Source of the DNA: a virus
Length of the DNA stretch: 64,000 nucleotides
IMG/VR virus record: IMGVR_UViG_3300045973_001103
Span: 1 to 64,000 of that record
Reading direction: 5' to 3' (one strand)
Shown: positions 13,454-22,657 of the stretch, piece by piece
Position numbering within the stretch: position 1 is the stretch's first letter
Layout of the letters: each line of letters begins with the position of its first letter
The notes under the pieces: generated by a model
The model's input: only the letters and a program-made list of their open reading frames with translations
Databases searched by the model: none
Told to the model about the DNA's origin: nothing
Program-made: the position numbers and the translations under genes

Positions 13454-14909
13454 TAAAATAGCTCCGCTTTTGCTTACGTCCTTCGGTCCGGACAAGGGCA
13501 CCATTTTCTGTGGAGGTAAAACTGTGAGCCTATACTCCGGTCTGTTAACTCTCATCAAGCACGACGATCCTTTTGAGAACATAGCCATCAAGCTCGTGGA
13601 GGACATGGCCGCTGACGTGTACGCCAAGGCCGGCTCCGGGGTCAGCCTGGCTGCTGTGCTTACCGTGGGGCTTGTCCGGGCCTCCCGGCAGCTTATAGTC
13701 GCAGGCTACCACCCGCGGCGCGTCCACGACTGGCTGGAGACCATTGGCGCTGACTTTGCTACCCACCTGCAGGGTGAGGTTGATGCGGTTAAGAGCTGGG
13801 GCCTGCCGGGGCAGGAAGAGCAGATCATGAAAGCGGTGGCTATCACCGCGGCCAAGGATGAGAAGGTAGGGGCGCTCATCGGCGACATGTGCTACCAGAT
13901 CGGACAGTTCGCCCACATCGACATAGTCCAGGATGACATCCCCCAGGTCCGCGTAGAGTACCGCAATGGTTTCACCTTCAAGACAGCGCCGCTGTCTTAT
14001 CACTTCCTCAAAGGCAAGCGCAAGGAGTTTGCCAGCCCCAAGATCATATTCACTGACGGTGCCTTCGACGACGTTTCATCCATGGTCAAGATCCTCATGG
14101 CTGCTAACAAGGCCGAAGTGCCGCTGATCGTTATGGCCAACAGCTTGAGCCAGGACGTCATGTCACTGCTTACGCACAATCATAATATCGGCGCGTTAGA
14201 CATCATTGCTATCAAAGCACCCTCATTCAGCTTCGGGCAATTCCAGGCGCTGGAGGACCTGGCGATGATCACCGGCGGGATTCCCGTCAGCTACGCCATG
14301 AGCTCCAAGCCCACTGTGGAGCACCTGGGCACAGCTCCCCGCGTGGTGGTGGGTCAGGATTACTGTACGATATACTCCACCAATCCTGTGCCGGAAGAGT
14401 ACATCAAGCGCATCAAGCGGCAGACCGCCAAGGTGCGCAGTGACGTTCTGAAGATGGCCGTCAATGAGCGCGTCAGCAATCTGCTCGGGAAGGCCGCTGT
14501 GCTGCGCGTGGGCGGCTACACAGAGCGTGAGCGGCAGGAAGGTTACCAGAAGGTAGAGACCGCGGTGCACGCCGTCCGGGGCGCCCAGAGCGAAGGGTAC
14601 ATCCCCGGCGGCTACCAGGTATTCCGCAAGTTCCCTTTCCGCGCAAACCCAGACATTCCTACGCCGTTGTATACTGGCATGCAGTTCCCGTATACTGCCC
14701 TTATGGCTAACTATACTGGCGACGTGCCTTCACTAAACCGGATCACCAATAACCCGGTGGAGCTGTTCAACGTCAGGACCGGCAAGATCGAGAACATGCT
14801 TGATGCCGGAGTAATCGACTCGGTGAAGTCCATCCGCGTCGCCGTGGAATCCGCCATCTCTACAGCTAAGATCTTGGCGATCACCGGCGCCATAGTCACG
14901 GAGGCATGA
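13401..14909 (+). CDS. GroEL-like group I chaperonin, catalytic residues replaced
   Basis: A 502-residue relative of the 548-residue GroEL. Landmarks in order: FGPDKG (GroEL LGPKG), PFENIA, AGSGVSLAAVL (GDGTTTATVL), IKAPSFSFG (VKAPGFGD), TGGIPVS, VLRVGGYTERE, KVETAVHAVRGAQSEGYIPGG ([20 protein letters not shown]) and a matching last helix. By this hand alignment GroEL Asp52, Asp87 and Asp398, all needed for ATP hydrolysis, are Lys or Gly, Ser and Thr here, and the C-terminal GGM tail is absent. It may be an ATPase-dead subunit that mixes with host or phage chaperonin, or may work by other means. Start: ATG 13401; a TTG at 13392 is possible. Confidence 0.85.
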   Translation: MKKILLDTPINPITTGLDKIAPLLLTSFGPDKGTIFCGGKTVSLYSGLLTLIKHDDPFENIAIKLVEDMAADVYAKAGSGVSLAAVLTVGLVRASRQLIVAGYHPRRVHDWLETIGADFATHLQGEVDAVKSWGLPGQEEQIMKAVAITAAKDEKVGALIGDMCYQIGQFAHIDIVQDDIPQVRVEYRNGFTFKTAPLSYHFLKGKRKEFASPKIIFTDGAFDDVSSMVKILMAANKAEVPLIVMANSLSQDVMSLLTHNHNIGALDIIAIKAPSFSFGQFQALEDLAMITGGIPVSYAMSSKPTVEHLGTAPRVVVGQDYCTIYSTNPVPEEYIKRIKRQTAKVRSDVLKMAVNERVSNLLGKAAVLRVGGYTERERQEGYQKVETAVHAVRGAQSEGYIPGGYQVFRKFPFRANPDIPTPLYTGMQFPYTALMANYTGDVPSLNRITNNPVELFNVRTGKIENMLDAGVIDSVKSIRVAVESAISTAKILAITGAIVTEA

Positions 14910-15442
14910 TGCACGACCCTGAGTACAAGGCCTGGGTATACAACTGGTGCTGGAAGAACGTTATAGAGGATGAGCTGGAGCCGGGCAAGCCTTATCACAA
15001 GTCCCATTATGAAGGTAAGTGGCACATGGTCGATGTCTACACCATACACTTTAAGACCAAGCACTTCCGTGGGTTTTATCTGAACAAGGACGGAAAGAAG
15101 GACACCTCGGAGTTCAGTATCGGCAAGCAAGGAATCCTGCTGCCCTTCACCGGCCAGCCCGATAAAAACAAGCGCAAGATATTCGCCGGAGACGTGGTTC
15201 AGTTCTATACTCGCACGCGTGGCGTGGACGGTCCAGGCCTTATTCGCGAGGTGGTGTGGGATCCTGCCGGCCGCTGGCTCCCTTTCCTGTGCGACACGTT
15301 CATCCAGGACGAGCTTGGCGACTGGTTCGAGTTTGATGAGGCAACCAGATTTGAGGTTATCGGGAACGTGTATGAGAACCCCGAGCTGAAGAAAAAGATC
15401 GCAGATCAGGACGCGATATATGAAAAGGAAAGGAGATTCTAA
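14906..15442 (+). CDS. YopX family phage protein
   Basis: A 178-residue protein. The pattern LPFTG..DKN...I..GDVV.F, then VVWD and the end FEVIGNVYENPEL is typical of the YopX domain, common in phages but without known activity. The N-terminal 70 residues extend beyond the usual domain. Two adjacent ATG codons (14906, 14909) follow GGAGG. Confidence 0.8.
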   Translation: MMHDPEYKAWVYNWCWKNVIEDELEPGKPYHKSHYEGKWHMVDVYTIHFKTKHFRGFYLNKDGKKDTSEFSIGKQGILLPFTGQPDKNKRKIFAGDVVQFYTRTRGVDGPGLIREVVWDPAGRWLPFLCDTFIQDELGDWFEFDEATRFEVIGNVYENPELKKKIADQDAIYEKERRF

Positions 15443-15687
15443 TGCAAGAACAAACTGGCGAAGTTAAACACCTCACCCCCGAGGAGAAGCAGAACATACA
15501 GGACCTGCCCCGGGGCCGCCGCGGCGTCAAGGTCAACGGCAACTGGTGGATAGAAACCAAAGTAGAGCCTACTGTGAAGCAGCTCCAGTCCGGCGTTAAA
15601 GGCTGGCACCTCTGCCTCTGCGGCTCCGGCAAGAAGTTCCGCGAGTGCTGCCGCGTCAAGACTCCGTTCGTAAAGAGGACCCTGTAA
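15442..15687 (+). CDS. SEC-C motif protein
   Basis: An 81-residue protein whose residues 58-70 (CLCGSGKKFRECC) are a complete SEC-C zinc motif, as found at the end of SecA and in many small proteins, where it binds zinc and partner proteins. TAATG overlaps on both sides. Partner unknown. Confidence 0.8.
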   Translation: MQEQTGEVKHLTPEEKQNIQDLPRGRRGVKVNGNWWIETKVEPTVKQLQSGVKGWHLCLCGSGKKFRECCRVKTPFVKRTL

Positions 15688-16331
15688 TGCCCTGCATCGA
15701 CGTGAAAATGGGTGTAATAGGCAGTGGTAAGGACTACCAGGCCAAACTTCACATCCAAAAAGACCCCAGCTACGTCCAAATCGACTTCAAAGACGCCCTC
15801 ATCGACATGTGCGAGGACATTATCGGCTTCCCGATCCGGGCCCGGTACGACGAGTTCAAGGAGTACATTATCGGGTTTCAGCACCCAAATGTGGCCTTGG
15901 CAGGCAATTTACAGCGGGATAGCCTGGGCCTGTTCAACAAACAGTGCGTCCACGACTACCCTTACGCCATGACCGGCCGCCGGCTGCTCCAACGTGTGGG
16001 CACTGACGCCATGCGCAAGCGAGATCCCGACTACTGGACCAACGCCTGGGCACAGTCAGCCATCGCGGCGCTCCAGGCAGGTAAGAGCGTGTGCGTGGGC
16101 GACTGTCGCTTCCTCAATGAGATGCACGTAGTTGAGGTTCTCGGAGAGCAGATGGGCATCGGCGCCACTATCACCTTCTGCGACTTCCATTCCAAGCGCT
16201 ACGACGCTAACGCCGAGCACGAGAGTGAACGTCTGGCCCAGCAGATCCTGGCTGCAGACTGGAAAGATCTCCAGCAGATCTCCTACGCCGACGCACTCGC
16301 CGCGGCAGAGAAGGCAATCGTCCATGGCTAA
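15687..16331 (+). CDS. deoxynucleoside monophosphate kinase
   Basis: A 214-residue enzyme that would phosphorylate dNMPs for phage DNA synthesis. It has a P-loop (GVIGSGKDY, residues 9-17) and the phage dNMP-kinase signature GRRLLQRVGTD, DPDYW and VGDCRFLNE, similar in layout to phage T4 gene 1 protein. The start at 15687 forms a TAATG overlap. It lies ahead of the replication genes. Confidence 0.75.
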   Translation: MPCIDVKMGVIGSGKDYQAKLHIQKDPSYVQIDFKDALIDMCEDIIGFPIRARYDEFKEYIIGFQHPNVALAGNLQRDSLGLFNKQCVHDYPYAMTGRRLLQRVGTDAMRKRDPDYWTNAWAQSAIAALQAGKSVCVGDCRFLNEMHVVEVLGEQMGIGATITFCDFHSKRYDANAEHESERLAQQILAADWKDLQQISYADALAAAEKAIVHG

Positions 16332-16896
16332 CCCCTACCTGGTTGTAGGCATCGACCAGTCCCTGACCGGAACCGGCCTGGCTCTGATCCACCCGGATAA
16401 TGCTATAATGGCTCCGGAGGCCCCTCGCTACTCCACCACCAAGATAAAGCCCACAGTCCGCGGCGTGTTGCGCCTGATGTACATCGAAGAGGTGGTTACC
16501 CGCTGGATCCCGCCGAAGACGGACCTGTGCTTGATGGAGGGCTACGCCTTCGCTGCCCACGGACAAGCCTTTGGCCTGGGCGAGTGCGGTGGCATCATCA
16601 AGCGCGTGATACACCTTAAAGGTAAGCGGCTGATCGTGGTCGCCCCGGGCACGCTGAAGAAGTACGTGACCGGCAGCGGAGCCGCCAAGAAGAACGTGAT
16701 GCTGCTCCACGCGTTCAAGAAGTTCGGTACCAGCTTTGAGGAAGACGACGAGTGCGACGCGTACTGCCTTGCCCAGCTTGGGGCAGAGTACCTTGCTCGC
16801 GAAGCTGGTGGAGCATGCACCAAAGCCTTTGAAGAGACCTACAAAGCCGTAGTCAAATATAACCTAAAACTCGCAGGAGGAGAAGTCGATGAATAA
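16324..16896 (+). CDS. RuvC-like Holliday-junction resolvase
   Basis: A 190-residue RNase H-fold nuclease: first Asp in GIDQSLTGTG (residue 11), Glu in LMEGYAF and the acidic pair in DDECDAYCLA, the RuvC order. It should cut branched DNA before packaging. The start at 16324 overlaps the kinase stop by 8 bases. Confidence 0.8.
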   Translation: MANPYLVVGIDQSLTGTGLALIHPDNAIMAPEAPRYSTTKIKPTVRGVLRLMYIEEVVTRWIPPKTDLCLMEGYAFAAHGQAFGLGECGGIIKRVIHLKGKRLIVVAPGTLKKYVTGSGAAKKNVMLLHAFKKFGTSFEEDDECDAYCLAQLGAEYLAREAGGACTKAFEETYKAVVKYNLKLAGGEVDE

Positions 16897-17104
16897 CGAA
16901 CCTAATGGCAACAGCGCAGGCGCACCTGGCGGCAGCACGGCAACAAACCCTTGCTTGTTCATGAAGCTGCCCAAGTGCATGCGTCAAGATACGACCAAGC
17001 GCGTCGACGTCACGATCTGTAACGCGTGCATCGCCGGCCGCACCGAAGGCCACCTCTTCGAAATAAAGAAGAAGCTGGTCGGTGACAACAACCAGAGGAA
17101 TTAA
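16889..17104 (+). CDS. small Cys-containing protein
   Basis: A 71-residue protein with four Cys (last pair CNAC), a plausible zinc site, and a Gly/Ala/Asn-rich start. AGGAGGAGAA precedes its ATG. Function unknown. Confidence 0.6.
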   Translation: MNNEPNGNSAGAPGGSTATNPCLFMKLPKCMRQDTTKRVDVTICNACIAGRTEGHLFEIKKKLVGDNNQRN

Positions 17105-17105
17105 C

Positions 17106-17804
17106 ATGACCGACAAGCCCGGCAATGTCAACGACATCGATTACCTCACGAATGAGAAAAAGAAAATAATCGATGGCTGCCAAAAATGCCATGGTCTAAA
17201 CCTCAGCTGTACCTGCTACCATGACTACGACGTGGAGGTGCGCAAGGTGCGTGCGAACATCCCGCTGAAGTATCGCAAGGCTTCTCTGGACGTTATCACG
17301 TCTCCGCAGTCAGTGAAGCCCAAGGCCCAGCTCCAGGCATACATCGACCACATGAAGAAGAAGCGCAAGGACGGCACCGGCCTGTACCTGTGGGGTGGCG
17401 AGGGCACTGCGAAGACGTACCTGGGCTGCGCTGTACTTATTGAGGCGCTGCGCCAAGGTTACTCGGCGTACTTCACCACGCTGAACGACTGCATGGACAA
17501 CATCATCCGCAATAGGGAAGCCTTCGCGTATGTGCTTCAAAACACCACGTACCTCATGATCGATGACATGGGCTATGCCTACCGTCCCATCCGTGATGAG
17601 ATCGCGTATGTAGATTCGGTGTTGGACAAAGTGGTCCGCACCCGCTGCAACAACCTGCAGCCGAATATCCTGACGTCGCACAAGAACATAACACAGATGG
17701 CGCTGGCTAATCCGTCCGGGGCCCGCATCGCGTCCATCATCAAGGAGCACATGCTCCGCATTCAATTCACGGGACCTAACTTCCGGGATTCCATCGAGCT
17801 GTAG
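17106..17804 (+). CDS. DnaC-like AAA+ helicase loader
   Basis: A 232-residue ATPase. An N-terminal Cys cluster (CQKCHGLNLSCTC) is followed by a Walker A loop GGEGTAKT (about 97-104) in which the usual second Gly is Ala, and a Walker B LMIDDMG. The order matches DnaC/DnaI loaders with an N-terminal zinc domain. It sits two genes before the DnaB-like helicase it probably loads. The start at 17106 follows AGAGGAA. Confidence 0.8.
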   Translation: MTDKPGNVNDIDYLTNEKKKIIDGCQKCHGLNLSCTCYHDYDVEVRKVRANIPLKYRKASLDVITSPQSVKPKAQLQAYIDHMKKKRKDGTGLYLWGGEGTAKTYLGCAVLIEALRQGYSAYFTTLNDCMDNIIRNREAFAYVLQNTTYLMIDDMGYAYRPIRDEIAYVDSVLDKVVRTRCNNLQPNILTSHKNITQMALANPSGARIASIIKEHMLRIQFTGPNFRDSIEL

Positions 17805-17812
17805 GAGGATCT

Positions 17813-18178
17813 ATGCCGCCGAAGAAAAAGATTATAAAGTTGGGAAGCAAGAAAAAACCCGCAACCGCAAAGCAGTTCAAAGCTGCCCGTAAAAAGGTCC
17901 TGAAGCGCAAGCCTCGGGCCACACCGCATGATATGGTGATGGCCAAATTCAAGGAGCTCGTGCCCGCCATGGCCGAGGCTACCGGAGACGCGCTCGAGTC
18001 CTGGACCTTGTTCGCGCACAAGCTGCTCCTTGCCAAGCGCATGAAGACCACTGTGTTCACCGTCACGGTAAACCCACTGATGCTGGAGCACCGTGAAGTT
18101 CTGCAGAAGGAGTTCGGCTGCTCGATAATGAGCCCCACGGAAGCACGCTTCGGGATGGACAGCATCGAGAAATTTTAA
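17813..18178 (+). CDS. basic protein of unknown function
   Basis: A 121-residue protein with a strongly basic first 40 residues, rich in Lys, so probably DNA associated. It lies between the loader and the helicase genes, with GGAGG ahead of it. Confidence 0.65.
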   Translation: MPPKKKIIKLGSKKKPATAKQFKAARKKVLKRKPRATPHDMVMAKFKELVPAMAEATGDALESWTLFAHKLLLAKRMKTTVFTVTVNPLMLEHREVLQKEFGCSIMSPTEARFGMDSIEKF

Positions 18179-18189
18179 GGAGTCCTAAC

Positions 18190-19560
18190 ATGGCAGTGGA
18201 AAAAGAGATACTAAAACAACTGTTCTCTGACAAGGCCAACTTTAAGATCGTCAACGAGAAGAACTTGAAGGCGTCCATCTTCATTGAGGAAGCTGACGCG
18301 GACATGAACCGGTTCAAGATCCTCTTCGAGATCTCGTCAGACTACTATCGCAGCTACAATGAAGTCCTCTCCCGTGCCAGCCTGGTACGCGTGCTGGGGG
18401 CTTCCAAGGCTGACGACGATGTCAGCGGCAAGCTGCTCACGGCCTACGATGAAGTCCTGCTGACCGACGCTACGGCGCCGATGGCGTTCCTCATCAATAC
18501 CGCCAAGCAGGAGTTCAAGAAATCCAAGCTCCGCGCGGCTCTGACCAAGGCTGCCGAACTGTACCGTGCCAACGCCTTGGAGGATGTGGCTCCGTTCATG
18601 CAGAAGGAGTTCTTTGATATCACCCACGATATCGACGAGTTCAGCTCCGAGGCCTCTCTGGCTGAGTCTGTGGACGACCGCACGGCCGCCTACCTTAACG
18701 CCAAGAACGAACCGGGGGTGCCTACGGGCTTCCCCACCCTAGATAAGGCCACCAACGGCCTGTACCCTGGCCAGATCATAATCATTGCGGCCGGCACCAG
18801 CGAAGGTAAGTCCGCCATGCTGCTGAACGTGGCCCATAACGCCTGGAAAGCCAAGGCCAACGTCCTTTATATCACCGTGGAGAACTACCGGCCCGACATG
18901 ATGCGCCGTTTTGACGCTTTACACGCCATGGTGGGCTATAATGACCTCAAAATGGGCACCCTGAATGACTCCGAGAAGCTGCGCCTGGCAGCGGCTTTAG
19001 AGGCCCAAAAGAGGCAAGAAAACATACTTTACGTCGTGGATAAGCCTGTCGGGTGCACCCCGGAGTTCATTGAAGCCAAAATAAACGACCTGATGCCCCT
19101 CAAGTTCGATATTCTCGTCGTAGACTACATGCAGATCATGGACCTCAACTCGAAGGGCCGCATGGAGACCCATGAGAAGATGGGGCAGATCGCCGCGGAG
19201 CTGCGCCGGATCGGCCGCATCAAGAAGATTCCGGTCATCACCGCCGTCCAGGTCAACCGCGAGGGCATAAAAGAGAAGGGCAGCACCTATGGCGTCCAGC
19301 ACATCGCCCTGTCACAGTTCATCGCCAACCATGCCGACATCATCCTGTCCCTGCGTGCCATAGACCAGCAGCAGGCCATGGCGTCCGGTGTGGTGGACCT
19401 GGAGTGCGCGCTGATCAAGCACCGCGACGGGCCCAAGGTCCGCTTCGCCATCAAGGCCAACTTCGAGCGCATGAAGATGCAGGAGCACGAGATCATGGCC
19501 GAGGAGGTGTCGGTCATGGAGCCGGCGCCGGTTATGCAGTCTGAAGAACTGCCAATGTAA
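18190..19560 (+). CDS. DnaB-like replicative helicase
   Basis: A 456-residue helicase, the size of DnaB. The C-terminal RecA-like ATPase has the P-loop AGTSEGKS (about residues 200-207), Walker B ILVVDYMQIM and QVNREG of the H3/H4 region. The N-terminal 160 residues correspond to the primase/loader-binding domain and are diverged. It works with the loader at 17106 and the primase proteins at 19560 and 30185. Confidence 0.9.
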   Translation: MAVEKEILKQLFSDKANFKIVNEKNLKASIFIEEADADMNRFKILFEISSDYYRSYNEVLSRASLVRVLGASKADDDVSGKLLTAYDEVLLTDATAPMAFLINTAKQEFKKSKLRAALTKAAELYRANALEDVAPFMQKEFFDITHDIDEFSSEASLAESVDDRTAAYLNAKNEPGVPTGFPTLDKATNGLYPGQIIIIAAGTSEGKSAMLLNVAHNAWKAKANVLYITVENYRPDMMRRFDALHAMVGYNDLKMGTLNDSEKLRLAAALEAQKRQENILYVVDKPVGCTPEFIEAKINDLMPLKFDILVVDYMQIMDLNSKGRMETHEKMGQIAAELRRIGRIKKIPVITAVQVNREGIKEKGSTYGVQHIALSQFIANHADIILSLRAIDQQQAMASGVVDLECALIKHRDGPKVRFAIKANFERMKMQEHEIMAEEVSVMEPAPVMQSEELPM

Positions 19561-20060
19561 TGGACCTGAACAAGATCAAGCGTTATCGAAGCTGGGACCT
19601 GCTCACTATCGCGCAGGACTACGGCTTTGATTTCAGCCCAGTCGGAGGCAAGCTGCGGGGCCTGTGCCTGTTCCATGGGGACAAGGGCAGCCCCAACATG
19701 TTCATCTACCCGGAGAGCGACACCTTCTTCTGCTTCGCATGCAAGCGGGGCTGGTCCAAGTCCCAGTTCGTGGCGTATGCCGAGAAGGTGCCCAGGAAGG
19801 TCATCGACGGGATCTGGGACAAGGACACCGACATCAGGGAGCTGCTGGACGTACGGCTCAAACAGAGGATCGTAAACTACCGTGAACCCCTCTTGCTTTT
19901 GCTAGCCAAATTTTGCTATGATAATCGGAGCCGTAATACATTAGCTTATACAAAGAGGCTCACGGAACTGGACGTTGAAATTTCACACAAACACTTCATC
20001 GATTTCGAGACATACTCTCGGTTCGTTAAAATCATAGAGGAGCTTAAAACACATGGATAA
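19560..20060 (+). CDS. primase zinc-binding domain protein (first part of a split DnaG)
   Basis: A 166-residue protein with a CHC2-type primase zinc finger at residues 35-63: CLFHGDKGSPNM and CFACKRGW supply C-x2-H and C-x2-C. No RNA-polymerase or TOPRIM domain follows; these lie in the separate gene at 30185. The last third of the gene (from about 19,880) is clearly AT-richer than its surroundings. TAATG overlap with the helicase gene. Confidence 0.8.
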   Translation: MDLNKIKRYRSWDLLTIAQDYGFDFSPVGGKLRGLCLFHGDKGSPNMFIYPESDTFFCFACKRGWSKSQFVAYAEKVPRKVIDGIWDKDTDIRELLDVRLKQRIVNYREPLLLLLAKFCYDNRSRNTLAYTKRLTELDVEISHKHFIDFETYSRFVKIIEELKTHG

Positions 20061-20547
20061 AAGACTGATGACAATGCAGGAGTACGAGGCCAACCTCGCG
20101 GTCCTGAAGACACTGTTCGTTGACCTGGACATCACGGATCTTTCCCCGGACACGATCAACACGAAGATATGCGAGGTCGCAAACAACTTCAATAAAGCCG
20201 GCCGTTTCGCGATCGACTCGATCAACAACCTCCACCTGGCGCGCACCATGGTGGATGCCAACAAGCTCAACAAAGAACTCACCCTCAACTCCGCCATGAC
20301 CTCCGAGGCAGTACGGGACGACGTCAAGCTGAAGTCCGCGGACATGCGTGCGGCCGCCGCCAACAACATCGCTGCCGGCTCCGCCCGGGATCTCGTCTCC
20401 GCCAGCGAGTCCAAGCTCATGGCTGAAGCATACCACCTCTCCGTGATGTACGTGCACGGCAACCTGGAGAAGTCCGTGGACGTGTTGCGCGAGAAGATCA
20501 AGCTGTTCCAGAGCATGCTGTATCTCGACCCCACCGGGCACAGATGA
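20053..20547 (+). CDS. helical protein of unknown function
   Basis: A 164-residue, all-helical-looking protein with Ala-rich helices in the middle. It ends in DPTGHR, whose DNA forms an ATGA junction resembling those of the minus operon. No family recognised. Confidence 0.6.
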   Translation: MDKRLMTMQEYEANLAVLKTLFVDLDITDLSPDTINTKICEVANNFNKAGRFAIDSINNLHLARTMVDANKLNKELTLNSAMTSEAVRDDVKLKSADMRAAAANNIAAGSARDLVSASESKLMAEAYHLSVMYVHGNLEKSVDVLREKIKLFQSMLYLDPTGHR

Positions 20548-20762
20548 CCGAACTGAATGGGGCCGAAGCGCTGTATGCCTTTATGGGCTGGCTCACCAGC
20601 CGCAACGCAGTCTCCGGCCCCTTTTCAGGAAAGCATCTCGCAACGTCAGCAGCAGATTTGGTGAACGCATTTTGCGTAGTTAACAAGCTCGAGATAAAAG
20701 ACCCGAACTGGCACCACAACATAGTTCGTCCCGACGATAGGCTGATAGGGCCCGACAGATGA
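20544..20762 (+). CDS. small protein of unknown function
   Basis: A 72-residue protein whose end, RLIGPDR, matches the PDR tails of the minus-strand operon; the DNA beneath is again an ATGA junction. Function unknown. Confidence 0.6.
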   Translation: MTELNGAEALYAFMGWLTSRNAVSGPFSGKHLATSAADLVNAFCVVNKLEIKDPNWHHNIVRPDDRLIGPDR

Positions 20763-20776
20763 ACCAGGAGGAAGAC

Positions 20777-21118
20777 ATGTCTAATGCAACTGCTATTGGG
20801 TGGCGAACCGTCACCGTGACCGATGTAAGGAACATGCCGATTACGCGCAATGGCGTAAAGAAGAACATGCTGAAGTTCTTCGTTGATGTGACCGAGGGCG
20901 CCCGCACCAACGCATATCAGGCCAGCCAGCTTGTAGAGCCGGTTCTTATCCCCGGCCGCGCGCTGTACCAGTGGATACGCGTATGCAAAGTATCCCTGTC
21001 CGACATCGACGACAAGCTCAACCCCACACTCTTTGTAAACCAGCAGCTCCAGGCCAAGATAGTGGCCAACGGAGACTTCTACAACATCGTCGACATCAGG
21101 GCGATGCCAGTCAAGTAA
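20777..21118 (+). CDS. protein of unknown function
   Basis: A 113-residue, beta-rich protein. The start at 20777 is preferred because AGGAGG lies 8 nt upstream; the ATG at 20759 that overlaps the previous stop adds only MNQEED. It sits between primase and RecA genes and could be a small nucleic-acid-binding fold, but I see no decisive motif. Confidence 0.6.
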   Translation: MSNATAIGWRTVTVTDVRNMPITRNGVKKNMLKFFVDVTEGARTNAYQASQLVEPVLIPGRALYQWIRVCKVSLSDIDDKLNPTLFVNQQLQAKIVANGDFYNIVDIRAMPVK

Positions 21119-21130
21119 TCAGGAGAACAC

Positions 21131-21322
21131 ATGAACTACTCATACATCGCTAAGAACGGGAAGACTTACTTCCTTCATGAGAAGAAGAACGAGCGCGGAG
21201 GCCAGATGCGCTGGTTCAGCTTCAAGCAGGAGGGATCTATAGAGCTCCCTGCCGGCTACGCCGTGATCGAGGGGCCCACCGGCCTTCCGTTCGCCAAGAA
21301 AACCAACACCACAGGAGTCTAA
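21131..21322 (+). CDS. small protein of unknown function
   Basis: A 63-residue basic protein with AGGAG eight nt before its ATG. No motif recognised. Confidence 0.55.
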   Translation: MNYSYIAKNGKTYFLHEKKNERGGQMRWFSFKQEGSIELPAGYAVIEGPTGLPFAKKTNTTGV

Positions 21323-21324
21323 AA

Positions 21325-21561
21325 ATGAAACTACTGTTAGCCCTCATCACCATGGTCACCGGTGCGTTTATGCTCGCCGGCGGCATCATCGCCATAGCCG
21401 CAGTATCCGGCACCTTCCTGTACTTCCTCTGGAACTATATGGCACCCGTATACTTCACGTTCCTGCCGGCCCAGTACCTCCACCTCCCGTGGTGGCACTG
21501 CGTCTGTCTGCTCTGGATCATCCAGATCCTGAACCCTTTCAAAGTCTCCGGAGGTAAATAA
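21325..21561 (+). CDS. small two-span membrane protein
   Basis: A 78-residue protein with a long hydrophobic stretch at residues 3-37 and another at about 52-70. Such proteins may act at the host membrane; a holin role is possible but its place among early genes does not support that. Confidence 0.6.
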   Translation: MKLLLALITMVTGAFMLAGGIIAIAAVSGTFLYFLWNYMAPVYFTFLPAQYLHLPWWHCVCLLWIIQILNPFKVSGGK

Positions 21562-21562
21562 C

Positions 21563-22657
21563 ATGGGTAAACCCACCGACGAAGAAGAAGAGAAGAAACC
21601 TAAAGTAATCCCCACGCTGGCATCTGCCCTCGCGTCCATACAGAAGATGGGTATCGACGTGGCCGGAGCCGGCACCGACACCAAGATAGAGAATATCAAG
21701 AAGTTCCCCAGCGGCCTTCTGTGCCTCGACTACATCCTTAACGGTGGCCTGCCCTTCGGGCGCATCATCGAGATCTATGGCTGGGAGAGCTCCGGCAAGA
21801 CCACAATGTGCTTGCTCATAGCCGCAGAGGTTCAGCGCAACGGCGGCCTGGTGGCCCTGGTGGACGCAGAACACGCGCACGATCCGGCCTACGCAGCTAA
21901 CCTGGGCGTGGACGTAGAGAAGATGATAACCATGCAGCCTTATGGCGGTGAGGACGCACTGCGTGCGGTAGAGAAGCTTACCTCCACCGGCAAGGTCCAG
22001 TTGATCATCATCGACTCTGTGGCGTCCCTCGTGCCCGAGTGTGAGATCGAGGCTGAAATGGGTAAGCAGTTCGTAGGTACCCAGGCCCGCATGATGTCGC
22101 AGTCCCTGCGCAAGCTGACCGCTATCGCAGCTCAGACGAAGACCACCCTTATCTTCATCAACCAGCTCCGCAACAAAGTGGGCGTAGTATACGGCAATCC
22201 CGAAACCACCCCCGGCGGCCTGGCGCTGAAGTTCTATGCGTCCCTGCGCTTCAAGGTCAACAAGAAGTCCAAGATCAAGGATAAAGCCGAGAAGGTCGTA
22301 GGTCACATCATCGAGGTGAAGGTGGACAAGAGCAAGGTCAGCGAGGCCTACCTGTCCACGGACTTCCAGCTGCTTAACGGCGGCAAGGGTCTCAACCTGG
22401 TGGCCGACGTGGTGGACGCCGCGATCGCGGCCGGCATCATCACCAAAGTGAAGACCACGTACGTCTACAAGGAAACGGAGATCTGCATCGGCTACGATAA
22501 GCTGGTGGAGACCATAACCGCAAACCCTGATGTGTACGTCACCATCCGTAAGGATGTGACCGACGCTATAGCCGCGCTGAAGTCCATGCCGGTTAAGAGC
22601 ATCCACTCGGACACTGAAAGCAAAGTCGAAGCTCCTGAAAAGAAGACCAAAAAATGA
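21563..22657 (+). CDS. recA: RecA recombinase
   Basis: A 364-residue protein of the bacterial RecA type: P-loop YGWESSGKTT (about 72-81), VDAEHAHDP, IIDSVASLVP, the DNA-binding loop region and INQLRNKVGVVYGNPETTPGG. The usual bacterial loop GPESSGKT is GWESSGKT here. An acidic start and a Lys-rich tail flank the core. It should pair homologous strands during recombination-dependent replication with the Mre11/Rad50-like genes that follow. Confidence 0.92.
   Translation: MGKPTDEEEEKKPKVIPTLASALASIQKMGIDVAGAGTDTKIENIKKFPSGLLCLDYILNGGLPFGRIIEIYGWESSGKTTMCLLIAAEVQRNGGLVALVDAEHAHDPAYAANLGVDVEKMITMQPYGGEDALRAVEKLTSTGKVQLIIIDSVASLVPECEIEAEMGKQFVGTQARMMSQSLRKLTAIAAQTKTTLIFINQLRNKVGVVYGNPETTPGGLALKFYASLRFKVNKKSKIKDKAEKVVGHIIEVKVDKSKVSEAYLSTDFQLLNGGKGLNLVADVVDAAIAAGIITKVKTTYVYKETEICIGYDKLVETITANPDVYVTIRKDVTDAIAALKSMPVKSIHSDTESKVEAPEKKTKK

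Noticed and set aside
21325-21561. Small two-span membrane protein considered as holin.
   Set aside because: It lies in the early recombination block, not with the M15 peptidase, and has no other holin feature.
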